Below, piece by piece: positions 26,951 through 34,009 of a stretch of 34,009 bases of DNA. The notes beneath the pieces were generated by a model. That model was not told the DNA's origin. It saw nothing but the letters and a program-made list of their open reading frames with translations, and did not search any database. Position numbers and translations under genes: made by a program. Numbering within the stretch: the first letter of the stretch is position 1; every line of letters starts with the position of its first letter. Source of the DNA: Lachnospiraceae bacterium (lineage in GTDB: Bacteria; Bacillota; Clostridia; Lachnospirales; Lachnospiraceae). The stretch covers positions 33,897-67,905 of the forward strand of contig JAAUZT010000033.1 of assembly GCA_014804485.1 (NCBI GenBank), given 5' to 3'.

Positions 26951-27391
26951 TCACAGATACTCCTCAAAATATTGTAATGTAGAATATTTTAGCAGCACCT
27001 TATGAATTGGTATTTCCGGAGTTATCTTCGCACTTTTATACTGGTCTATATACTTTTGCATTTTCTGTTTGATCTTAAAATCTTTTCCCCGCAAAGCATC
27101 AAACTCATTCTGTCTTAAATGCGGCTCACGCATTTTATCTATATACTTATCATCCGAAATGACAACTGCTTTGGAAAAATCTACACCACAATGGTTTTGT
27201 TTGTCCGTCCATAAAACATGTGGATGATGAATATCCGAACGTAATGGAATAGCAAATTTAGTGCCATTAATCTCCACACAAACTTGTATGTAAGGTCTGG
27301 TCTGTTTCTGTTCTATCTCTGGATATTGCGAAGAAGGATATCTTTGATAAAAATCCTCTGACAAAAACACAAAACGTTTTTCTTTCGTCAT
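26951..27391 (-). CDS. tenpN: type III toxin-antitoxin endoribonuclease toxin, TenpN-like
   Basis: This 146-residue protein is of the ToxN/AbiQ/TenpN/CptN group of RNA-inhibited endoribonucleases. Visible family-like features are FYQRYP near the start, RPY at 32-34, the strand FAIPLRSDI at 46-54 followed by HH, GVDFSKAVVI at 69-78, and a helical C-terminus. The arrangement fits TenpN better than ToxN. The gene is visibly more AT-rich than its neighbours. AGGAG lies six bases before ATG 27391. Immediately upstream come a short terminator, tandem RNA repeats and a promoter, exactly the type III layout. The toxin should cut RNA when not wrapped by antitoxin RNA, giving plasmid-style stability or abortive phage defence. 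The call rests on motif memory plus gene context. Confidence 0.85.
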   Translation of the reverse strand: MTKEKRFVFLSEDFYQRYPSSQYPEIEQKQTRPYIQVCVEINGTKFAIPLRSDIHHPHVLWTDKQNHCGVDFSKAVVISDDKYIDKMREPHLRQNEFDALRGKDFKIKQKMQKYIDQYKSAKITPEIPIHKVLLKYSTLQYFEEYL

Positions 27392-27401
27392 TTTCTCTCC
27401 T

Positions 27402-27433
27402 AGCTGAAAACAACTCCTGTTTCCAGGAGTTGT
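27402..27433 (-). terminator. leaky terminator between antitoxin RNA and toxin
   Basis: On the minus strand ACAACTCCTG (27424-27433) and CAGGAGTTGT (27410-27419) form a perfect 10-bp stem with a GAAA loop, followed by only four T before CAGC. In type III systems such a weak terminator lets most transcripts stop as antitoxin RNA, with some reading into the toxin. The toxin's AGGAG follows directly. Confidence 0.85.
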
Positions 27434-27533
27434 CTTCTCAGTGAACTTTCTTTTTATTTTACTTGGTCACGTTCTATGACCAAATCTTCTATTGAACTTT
27501 CTTTATCCTCACGTTCTATGAGCTATTCTTCTA
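27434..27533 (-). ncRNA. tenpI: type III antitoxin RNA: two full tandem repeats plus a partial third
   Basis: Read on the minus strand, units of 41 (27533-27493) and 50 bases (27491-27442) each begin TAGAAGA and end AAAGAAAGTTCA. A third copy is cut after AGAAGA by the terminator. Each unit carries a stem closing the identical loop TAGAACG: TTGGTCA/TGACCAA (7 bp) in one, CTCA/TGAG in the other. The fourth stem pair changes from G-C to C-G between units, a compensatory change. These are hallmarks of an antitoxin RNA processed by its toxin into repeat-length pieces that bind and block it. Confidence 0.85.
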
Positions 27534-27538
27534 AAAAG

Positions 27539-27568
27539 AATATACCACAATTATATGCAGACAGTCAA
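27539..27568 (-). promoter_or_regulatory. promoter of the TenpIN locus
   Basis: Minus strand TTGACT (27563-27568), 18 bases, TATATT (27539-27544). The predicted start, about 27532, coincides with the first base of the first antitoxin repeat. Confidence 0.75.
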
Positions 27569-27595
27569 TATTTAACACATCATTGATACAAAAAA

Positions 27596-30500
27596 TTATA
27601 TAGATCTGTCATCCTTTTTCTTTAACAACTGAGACGTATCCAATGTCTGTTCTGACTGCTCCTTCTTTTTTGATTTCTTTGGTTCTCTTTTCTTTTTCTC
27701 CGAATTCTTAACAGAATCTTTTTCTGTTATATTTTTTTCCGCCATATCTTCATTTAACATACCCTGCAACCTATCTTCTACCGTCCTCTCACGCTTTGCG
27801 CTTCTTCCGCGAAGCCCTCCCTGTACGATTTTCGGCACAAACTGGAACCGCCGCATTGCCACATCTGCGACAAACAGGCAGATGGCAAGGAAAAGCAGCC
27901 AGTTTGTCAGGTCATAGCTCTCTCTTGCCCCCGTAGAGAGCCGGTTAAAGACGGTATCCTGCTCTGTAATGATCCGGCCGTATTGCTCCACAAACTTCAA
28001 ATAGGAATCCGTACTTACATCGAATTTATACTCATCCGAAAACTGTACTGCGGCTGCTGTTGTCAAGAAGCTACGCATCTCCCCATCCACACTGCGGCGT
28101 ATATTGAAGTGATATAATCCGGTCTGAGGCGTGGAAATCTGTGCCGTATATTTCCCCGGTGCTGTGGCATGAAGTTTCTCTTCCGTGGATTCTCCTTCCG
28201 GATCAATAACCGTCACCAGAATCTCCGTACCACCTGCATAATCATCCGTCTGATAAGTGACTTCTGTCCGTTCTCCCACTGTCACCACATCCACTCTGTC
28301 CTCACCCATGTCAACATTTCCGGTGGCATAATCCACGATCCGCTTCCACATCCGGACATAGTCGTCTTCGCCTGAGAAGGCGCTGCTCCACTCACCGGTA
28401 ACATCGCTGTTCCATGCAACCGTCCTGCCCAGTCCGTACTGCCATACCGTAAGGATCGGATTTTCTTTGTTATCAGATACGATAACTGGAACGGAGGCTG
28501 TCTTAGGGGTTGCCGCAATATACCCGTAGAGCACCGGCCAGCCGTCAGTAAAAAGATTGTTTGTCAGCTCATGGTTCTCTTGCACCCTAAGCGAAAATAC
28601 ACCGTTTTGAATGTAACTGTCACTTCCCAGAAAAACCTCTCGGGCAAAGATTTTGGGTATATCACTGGCCAAATCCGAATAATAATATCTGCCGCCGCAT
28701 CCGTCGGCTAACTTTTCAAGGAGCTGCGTATCGGAAAAACTTCCGACTGCCACAGTAGAGAGGGTGATCCCCTCCGCCTTGTAAGCGTCTATCGCATCCT
28801 GGAAATCGGTTGTCTCTCCCATACCATCCGTCAAAAGCACTACATGCTTAATGGCTGCCTCACTTTCCGCAACTGCCTCACACGCTTCCAGAAGGGCCGG
28901 CTTAATGGTAGTTCCTCCGCCCTCGCTGATGTGCATGATCTTATCCTTGATGGCGGCTTTATCATCCGCCGTGGTAAGCTCCACCTGCCACTCATACTGA
29001 TCATCAAAAGTCAGAACACCCACATAATCCGAATCTCTCAGGTTATCCACTGCCACAGCAGCAGCCTTGATGGCGATATCCAGATTGCTGCCGCCGGAAT
29101 CTTTGACCTCACTGATCATACTGCCGGAATGATCGATGACCATGACCATAGCCATGGAAGGGATCTCGTTGATGCTCCTTGGCTGCATATCTACCGGAAG
29201 CACTGTCTCAAGCACCGTATCCCGGTATCCTCCCAGTGCAAAGCTGTCCTCACCGCCGCAGCAGATAAACCCGCACCCGTAATCCTTCACATAAGTCTCC
29301 AGATTCTCCAGAAAACCAGTGGGCAGATCATCAATGTAAGTGTCCGCCAGGATAATCGACTTATAGGCTAACATGGCATTAATATCGTCCGGTGCATTCA
29401 AGGCAGAGCTTACGTGATAGTCACAGCCTGCCGCACGCAGCACTAAATCAAATGCCGAAACATCAACGCCCGGTCCGGCAATCAGCAGAATCTTAGGCGC
29501 GGACTCCACCACGGAATAGGCACTGAAAGAATCATTCTCCTGACAGGTATCTCCCGGAGCCAGCACCCGGACCCTGATATTCTCCATGGCGCCGCTGTCC
29601 GCATTCGCGTCAACCTGCGCACTGAACACAAACCGGTTGCTCCCCTTATTTAGATGAACGCTGTTTGACGCCGTAAGTAAACTTCCATTGTACAGCTCAA
29701 TGACTGCATCCGTATCATAATTGCTCTCCACCAGTACGGTGATGGCATATTGATCCCCGGGATGCAGATAAGCGGGAAGGCTCACATTGTCAATATAGGC
29801 ATCAGTCGTCTCCTCATCCTCATAGAGAAGAGTCAGAAACTCCGCTCTGCTTGTCGAGAGCGCCTGTCCCATATGCCGTACATCGCCCCTGGTCTGTTTC
29901 CCGTCCGTGAGCACTACCAGTCTTCCACTGTAATCTCCCGGAATAAGCGTAAGCGCTTTGGATATGGCATCCTCAAAATTTGTTGCCGTTTTCTCCGGCA
30001 GCGTCAGCAATCCTCCATAATAACCTTCCTCTGTCAGAAACTGCTCTACCAGCGCATTTTTCCCAAATGTAACAATACCATAGGCATTGCCGGCGGGCAT
30101 TTTCGCAATCGCGGACTGCAGGTACTTATCCGCTTCCTTAAGGTGTTCCTCATTACTGTCGGAGAGATCCACTACAAAAACAGTGGCAGTCCGGCTGCTG
30201 CCCAGATGTACCTGTATCCCGAAAAGCGCCAAAACCACGCACGTAGCCACCACACCTCTCACGACCAGATAGAACTTGCCCCGATAACGCATTTGGCGTA
30301 CATAGACGATCCATTCTACGACCAAAAGGGCCAGTGCCAGCAGCAAAAAAAGATTTCTCACCGCCTGCTTCACCTTTTGCTGCTTCATATGTGCTGCGTC
30401 ACCGACAGATTCAGCGGTTGCTCTGCCATCCGACTCCGTAGCAGTCTGGAAACGCACCACATAAGTTTCCTGCTGCTCCCCGTTTCCTACCTGATACAGA

Positions 30501-32050
30501 CCGGCCTTTCCGGGACGTGCGTCAAACACAAGCTCATCCGGCTCTGCCCATGGCTGCAGGGCAATCTCCTCCCCGGCATAATAAATATTTTCCGCAAGTA
30601 AGGACGTGTCTGTGAGATAGACCATGGCATTAGCCAGAAAAACCGGAAATTCCGCTCTTAACGGGAAATCCGACTCTCGGGGGTCAAATCCTACCACCAC
30701 CTCTTTACAGCCATCCAGTTCCCGGTAATAACCCACACATTTCCCATCACATTCCAAAAAGCTCTCCGCTCCTTCCGGCAGCGCAAAGCAGTAAGCAGTA
30801 TTTACTCCTATGGTAAATCCGGACAGACCGGCGGTCAGGTCGCATTCCTTCATTTCCAATACGACATTTTCCAGTGTCCGGACGTTTTCTCTCCCGATGT
30901 CACCGAAAATCAGCCGGTTCTTTCCTTCCGTCCCCGGAACCTGTCCGGCATCATAAATCACCACATTATAATTATCCAGGGCATCCGTACCGGCTCTGGC
31001 AATGCTCTCTCCTGTAATGGCAAGATACGCCTTCTCAATAAAAATGTTTCCCTCTCCGACGAGCAGTCCGTTCAACTGACTTTTCGGACTCTTCACCGCT
31101 GCCGAAACATTATCCGCACTAAGGCTCTCTCCCTCGCCTCCCTCAAAAGTAATGCCGTCAATACAGGATTGTAAGGTCTGTCCCTGCCAATCCGCCTGCT
31201 CAAACAGACAGAATGTGCTCTCTGAAGGCGCAAGCTGCATCTGCCTAAGCGCAATAAGCCTCTCTCCCTCGTCATACAGACTGACATCAAAGGTAACATT
31301 TCGGTCACTGTAATTGACCAGGCTCACCATCACATCATAAGAGCCATCCTCCCGTGCGGTGAATACCGTATATTCATTCGCCACATTGGAAGCCGCCTCA
31401 CCGAACACGCGAAGCTCCTTCTCCGCGCTGGCACGCAGCTCTTCAAATCCCGCTGCACCGGAACCATCCGTATAGACGATCAGATCTGCCGCATTGTCCG
31501 CATCCTCTCCCATAAGCGTATCCAGAGTCCCCTGCGCCAGTGCGAGATCTCCTCCGCCGTCACTGCACCCTATCTCGTTAAGCGTCCGGATCAGACTGTC
31601 TGCATCCGTCATGTCCACTGCTAGGAGTTTAGTCCCCAGAGCATCCTCTGTCACAATAGAAAAACAGGTGTTATCCGCTGTCCTCACATAATCGCATGCC
31701 TGCGCCACAGCCTCCTCCAAACGGGTCTTGCCTGAATCTGTCATATGCTGCATACTTCCGCTTGTATCGAAAAGCAGTATCTTCCTTCCGCCGCTTTGCC
31801 CCCTGGTGCTGATAAATGGCGACATCAGCGCTACTACCAAAAGTACGGTGATCAAAATCTGCAGATACATGAGAATATTGTGAACAAATTTCTCAAAGAA
31901 GGTTTTAGACTGCTCGTTTTTCAGCAGTTTCTGCCAGAGAAGATTGGAAGATATCAGCTGATCCACTCCCTTGGGCTTTAGCAGATATAAAATTATAATA
32001 AGTGGAACCGCGGTCAGAAAAACCAGCGGCCATAAACTCTCAAATATCAT
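27596..32050 (-). CDS. giant membrane protein with three von Willebrand A domains (BatA-like fusion)
   Basis: This 1484-residue protein begins with a BatA-type N-terminus (membrane helices about 7-24 and 59-78). VWA-1 has the metal-binding DTSGSM at 95-100. Two helices lie at about 566-584 and 595-613. VWA-2 has DLSDS at 628-632 and LTDGKQT at 714-720. A glutamine-amidotransferase-like segment spans 853-960 (KILLIAGPG). VWA-3 has DHSGSM at 973-978 and LTDGMGET at 1073-1080. A final helix at 1383-1400 leads to a very Lys-rich cytoplasmic tail. It looks like a BatA protein fused to a second VWA/amidotransferase-like membrane protein that is separate elsewhere. It overlaps the DUF58 gene by 11 bases, with AAGGA before the ATG, and likely works with the MoxR ATPase of this operon. 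Confidence 0.88.
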   Translation of the reverse strand: MIFESLWPLVFLTAVPLIIILYLLKPKGVDQLISSNLLWQKLLKNEQSKTFFEKFVHNILMYLQILITVLLVVALMSPFISTRGQSGGRKILLFDTSGSMQHMTDSGKTRLEEAVAQACDYVRTADNTCFSIVTEDALGTKLLAVDMTDADSLIRTLNEIGCSDGGGDLALAQGTLDTLMGEDADNAADLIVYTDGSGAAGFEELRASAEKELRVFGEAASNVANEYTVFTAREDGSYDVMVSLVNYSDRNVTFDVSLYDEGERLIALRQMQLAPSESTFCLFEQADWQGQTLQSCIDGITFEGGEGESLSADNVSAAVKSPKSQLNGLLVGEGNIFIEKAYLAITGESIARAGTDALDNYNVVIYDAGQVPGTEGKNRLIFGDIGRENVRTLENVVLEMKECDLTAGLSGFTIGVNTAYCFALPEGAESFLECDGKCVGYYRELDGCKEVVVGFDPRESDFPLRAEFPVFLANAMVYLTDTSLLAENIYYAGEEIALQPWAEPDELVFDARPGKAGLYQVGNGEQQETYVVRFQTATESDGRATAESVGDAAHMKQQKVKQAVRNLFLLLALALLVVEWIVYVRQMRYRGKFYLVVRGVVATCVVLALFGIQVHLGSSRTATVFVVDLSDSNEEHLKEADKYLQSAIAKMPAGNAYGIVTFGKNALVEQFLTEEGYYGGLLTLPEKTATNFEDAISKALTLIPGDYSGRLVVLTDGKQTRGDVRHMGQALSTSRAEFLTLLYEDEETTDAYIDNVSLPAYLHPGDQYAITVLVESNYDTDAVIELYNGSLLTASNSVHLNKGSNRFVFSAQVDANADSGAMENIRVRVLAPGDTCQENDSFSAYSVVESAPKILLIAGPGVDVSAFDLVLRAAGCDYHVSSALNAPDDINAMLAYKSIILADTYIDDLPTGFLENLETYVKDYGCGFICCGGEDSFALGGYRDTVLETVLPVDMQPRSINEIPSMAMVMVIDHSGSMISEVKDSGGSNLDIAIKAAAVAVDNLRDSDYVGVLTFDDQYEWQVELTTADDKAAIKDKIMHISEGGGTTIKPALLEACEAVAESEAAIKHVVLLTDGMGETTDFQDAIDAYKAEGITLSTVAVGSFSDTQLLEKLADGCGGRYYYSDLASDIPKIFAREVFLGSDSYIQNGVFSLRVQENHELTNNLFTDGWPVLYGYIAATPKTASVPVIVSDNKENPILTVWQYGLGRTVAWNSDVTGEWSSAFSGEDDYVRMWKRIVDYATGNVDMGEDRVDVVTVGERTEVTYQTDDYAGGTEILVTVIDPEGESTEEKLHATAPGKYTAQISTPQTGLYHFNIRRSVDGEMRSFLTTAAAVQFSDEYKFDVSTDSYLKFVEQYGRIITEQDTVFNRLSTGARESYDLTNWLLFLAICLFVADVAMRRFQFVPKIVQGGLRGRSAKRERTVEDRLQGMLNEDMAEKNITEKDSVKNSEKKKREPKKSKKKEQSEQTLDTSQLLKKKDDRSI

Positions 32051-32921
32051 ATAACATCCTTAAATCCTGAAAGATCAGTTGATAAATATCCGCTCCGGTA
32101 CTGCATACCTCATAGAATGCTCCGGCTCTTACGCATTCCTTTCTCATCCGGTCTGTATATTCCTGCAGGGATTTCTCATATGTCCGGATGCTGACCGCAT
32201 CCAATGTAAGACGCAGGGTGCTTTGATCCTCCATATCAATCAGATTCCTTGTTCCCGTCAGTTCTACGGAAAGCTCCTCTTTTGCCAGTACATGCAATAA
32301 TACGGTTCTTTGCTTTCTGTAATCCAGGAAACGCAGCAGCTTGTGAAGAGCCTCCTGCTCCTGATCCAGAAAAGCCTCCTGCAGAAAGTCACTGATCAGA
32401 ATGGTCACGCCCGGTCCTTTTACAGGAAGCTCCCAGACAGCTTTTGCAATATCCACCGTTCCCTCAAAAGCTCTTTGCTCCAGCCAGTCCGCCATCCGGG
32501 GTAAGGCTCTCTTCCCGCCCTCCGCCACGAAAGGCAGATACATCCTATGCATATCATAGAGCATGACACGGTCCATGTTATTCAGTCCCATATAAGCAAA
32601 AGCCGCTGCCAACGTACAGGCAAACTCACTCTTTGTCTTCGCTCCGTAATTCATGGAGGCACTGGTATCGATCAGAATCGAGACAACCGCCTCCTTTTCC
32701 TCCATGTATTCCTTCACATAAAGCCTGTCCAGGCGTCCATAGGCATTCCAGTCAATGCGGCGTATATCATCTCCCGGCATATATTCCCTGAAATCCGAAA
32801 ATTCCATGGAGGAGCCTTTCTGTATGGATTTGCGGTTCCCGGTCAGATTCATGGAAGTTCTGTGTCCCATAGTAAGCCGGAGTCTTGACAGCCTGTCAAA
32901 AAATTCAGCGTCCAACATCAT
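32040..32921 (-). CDS. DUF58 protein with VWA-like site (operon B)
   Basis: This 293-residue soluble protein has the DUF58 signature FREYMPGDD (44-52) and RRIDWNA (54-60). A VWA-like metal site DTSASM (85-90) follows, then typical strands (VTILISDF). It lacks the two N-terminal membrane helices of the DUF58 protein in operon A. Its C-terminus overlaps the VWA gene, so the two are coupled. The start is ATG 32921 or the adjacent ATG 32918; neither has a good ribosome site (only GATGGG). The 204-base spacer upstream, full of hairpins, separates it from the MoxR gene. Confidence 0.9.
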   Translation of the reverse strand: MMLDAEFFDRLSRLRLTMGHRTSMNLTGNRKSIQKGSSMEFSDFREYMPGDDIRRIDWNAYGRLDRLYVKEYMEEKEAVVSILIDTSASMNYGAKTKSEFACTLAAAFAYMGLNNMDRVMLYDMHRMYLPFVAEGGKRALPRMADWLEQRAFEGTVDIAKAVWELPVKGPGVTILISDFLQEAFLDQEQEALHKLLRFLDYRKQRTVLLHVLAKEELSVELTGTRNLIDMEDQSTLRLTLDAVSIRTYEKSLQEYTDRMRKECVRAGAFYEVCSTGADIYQLIFQDLRMLYDI

Positions 32922-32999
32922 AATTACCCATCAGGTTCTGCCATGTCAGTTTATTGCATGCCAGCTCCTTCCTCCTATCTGCCGGTCAAAGCCGTTTTG

Positions 33000-33085
33000 T
33001 ATCGAAACACCCTTGTCACATTTTGACACCACCATAAATTAAAATGGGCGTTTCGATATTATGCACACATGCAGTAAACTGCATG
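33000..33085 (-). repeat. hairpins in the MoxR-DUF58 spacer of operon B
   Basis: TATCGAAACACCC (33000-33012) pairs with GGGCGTTTCGATA (33046-33058) with one mismatch and encloses a small TGTCA/TGACA stem. CATGCAGT-AA-ACTGCATG (33068-33085) is a perfect palindrome of 8-bp arms. The rest of 32922-33125 shows no reading frame or promoter I would defend. Confidence 0.65.
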
Positions 33086-33125
33086 GCGCGTCCACGGTCA
33101 GCGCAGCAAGTGCGCAGACCTGATT

Positions 33126-34009
33126 TTAAGTTACTTTTCTATCTAGAATCCTTGTGATGATATCATCCTCGGTAATCCCTGCACTGATAGCCTCAAAACC
33201 CGGAATGATCCGATGTCTGAGAACAGGATATGCAGCCACCTGCACATCCTGAAAAGAAACATTAAAGCGCCCCTCTATAAACGCCTTTGCCCTTGCGGCG
33301 CGAATCAGCGCCTGTGCCGCTCTGGGACTTGCTCCCTCTCTGATATGAGGATTAGGAGCATGAGTCTCCATAACGATCTCCAGCAGATAATCCATCACCG
33401 CATCCGCAATCGGAATCTGATTGACCAAGGCTCTTGCCGCCAGAAGCCCCTCACCGTCCATCTGCTTTTCGATGACAGGCTCCCTGCTTCCTTCCGTGAG
33501 CGCGACGATCCCCTTTAACTCCTCCCTGTTAGGAAACCGTACAAGTACCTTGAACATGAAACGGTCCAGCTGCGCCTCCGGCAACGGATAGGTTCCCTCA
33601 CTTTCTATTGGATTCTGGGTTGCCAGCACAAAGAAGGGTTCATGAAGCACATGGCTGACATTGCCCACAGTCACCGTATGCTCCTGCATTGCCTCCAACA
33701 GCGCCGACTGCGTTTTGGGCGTGGCGCGGTTGATCTCATCCGCCAGAATCAGATTCGCAAAAACCGGTCCCCGCTCAAAGGAAAAGGAACTGCCCTGTTC
33801 ATTCTTAATAATAATGTTCGTACCGGTCACATCGCTGGGCATCAAGTCCGGCGTGAACTGAATCCTCTTAAAAGACAGATCAAAAACCTTACCAATGGTA
33901 CTGACCAGTCTGGTCTTCCCCAGTCCCGGCATACCCTCTAAAAGCACATTGCCTCCCGTGAGCATTGCCAATATAACCTGTCTGATGATCTCTCTCTGCC
34001 CGATGATTC
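33126..34009 (-). CDS. MoxR-family AAA+ ATPase (operon B), N-terminus cut by window edge
   Basis: 293 residues are visible. The frame is open to the window edge (IIGQREIIRQVILAML precedes the TTG that could be mistaken for a start), so the first 30 or so residues are missing. Walker A is GMPGLGKT at visible residues 25-32, Walker B LILADEIN, and the sensor segment ATQNPIESEGTYPLPEAQLDRF is highly typical of MoxR. It should act as a chaperone-like ATPase for the downstream DUF58 and VWA proteins. It shares family and operon partner with the MoxR at 10467-11399 but differs in sequence, so the two are paralogous systems and not a recent duplication. Confidence 0.94.
   Translation of the reverse strand, partial: IIGQREIIRQVILAMLTGGNVLLEGMPGLGKTRLVSTIGKVFDLSFKRIQFTPDLMPSDVTGTNIIIKNEQGSSFSFERGPVFANLILADEINRATPKTQSALLEAMQEHTVTVGNVSHVLHEPFFVLATQNPIESEGTYPLPEAQLDRFMFKVLVRFPNREELKGIVALTEGSREPVIEKQMDGEGLLAARALVNQIPIADAVMDYLLEIVMETHAPNPHIREGASPRAAQALIRAARAKAFIEGRFNVSFQDVQVAAYPVLRHRIIPGFEAISAGITEDDIITRILDRKVT

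Noticed and set aside
27434..27533. CRISPR-like array
   Set aside because: Two units of unequal length without spacers, inside a toxin-antitoxin transcript and beside a toxin gene.
29750..30601. Plus-strand 283-codon open frame opposite the VWA gene
   Set aside because: Antisense shadow of a gene with three intact VWA motifs; no initiation signal.
33126..33971. Taking TTG 33971 as the real MoxR start
   Set aside because: The upstream in-frame residues IIGQREIIRQVI are conserved MoxR sequence, so the gene continues past the edge.

Overview
The window looks like a spore-forming, mid-GC Clostridia chromosome, most likely Lachnospiraceae. Supporting points are an alpha/beta-type small acid-soluble spore protein, the trigger factor-clpP-clpX-lon order, GGAGG-type ribosome sites, hybrid kinases of the style common in gut Clostridia, and paired MoxR/DUF58 operons. 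All product names come from reading motifs; no database search was possible. Almost every gene is on the minus strand; only the CYTH gene is on the plus strand.

Layout from left to right. (1) 1-5604: proteostasis operon tig-clpP-clpX-lon, read leftwards from a good sigma-A promoter; lon runs off the left edge. (2) 5595-6815: an alpha/beta SASP gene and a DJ-1/PfpI gene, both monocistronic in appearance, with a palindrome in the DJ-1 leader. (3) 6930-11522: operon MoxR ATPase - DUF58 - membrane transglutaminase. (4) 11523-12253: a gene-free stretch holding six 14-bp tandem repeats and two inverted copies of an undescribed foldback element whose core is conserved but whose outer stems are unique to each copy. 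(5) 12166-14517: CYTH phosphatase-like gene (+), a LacI-family scrap, and malQ. (6) 14572-25812: a five-gene phosphorelay operon with three hybrid histidine kinases, a stand-alone Hpt protein and a REC/HD-GYP response regulator. (7) 25852-26795: DUF3021/LytTR pair. (8) 26951-27568: a compact type III toxin-antitoxin locus of TenpIN type (promoter, RNA repeats, leaky terminator, toxin). (9) 27596-34009: a second MoxR - DUF58 operon ending in a 1484-residue membrane protein with three von Willebrand A domains; its MoxR runs off the right edge.

How the parts work together. The first operon makes the chaperone that meets nascent chains and the two ATP-dependent proteases that clear failed ones. 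The kinase cluster can pass phosphate from three different sensors through one Hpt protein to a receiver that controls cyclic di-GMP breakdown. The two MoxR/DUF58 operons are paralogous ATPase-driven systems with different effectors, a transglutaminase and a VWA membrane protein. The TenpIN locus is AT-rich, self-contained and independently transcribed, as expected of a stability or anti-phage module.

The two observations most worth pursuing are the foldback pair at 11652-12086, with four compensatory base-pair changes in its core, and the type III antitoxin repeats at 27434-27533.
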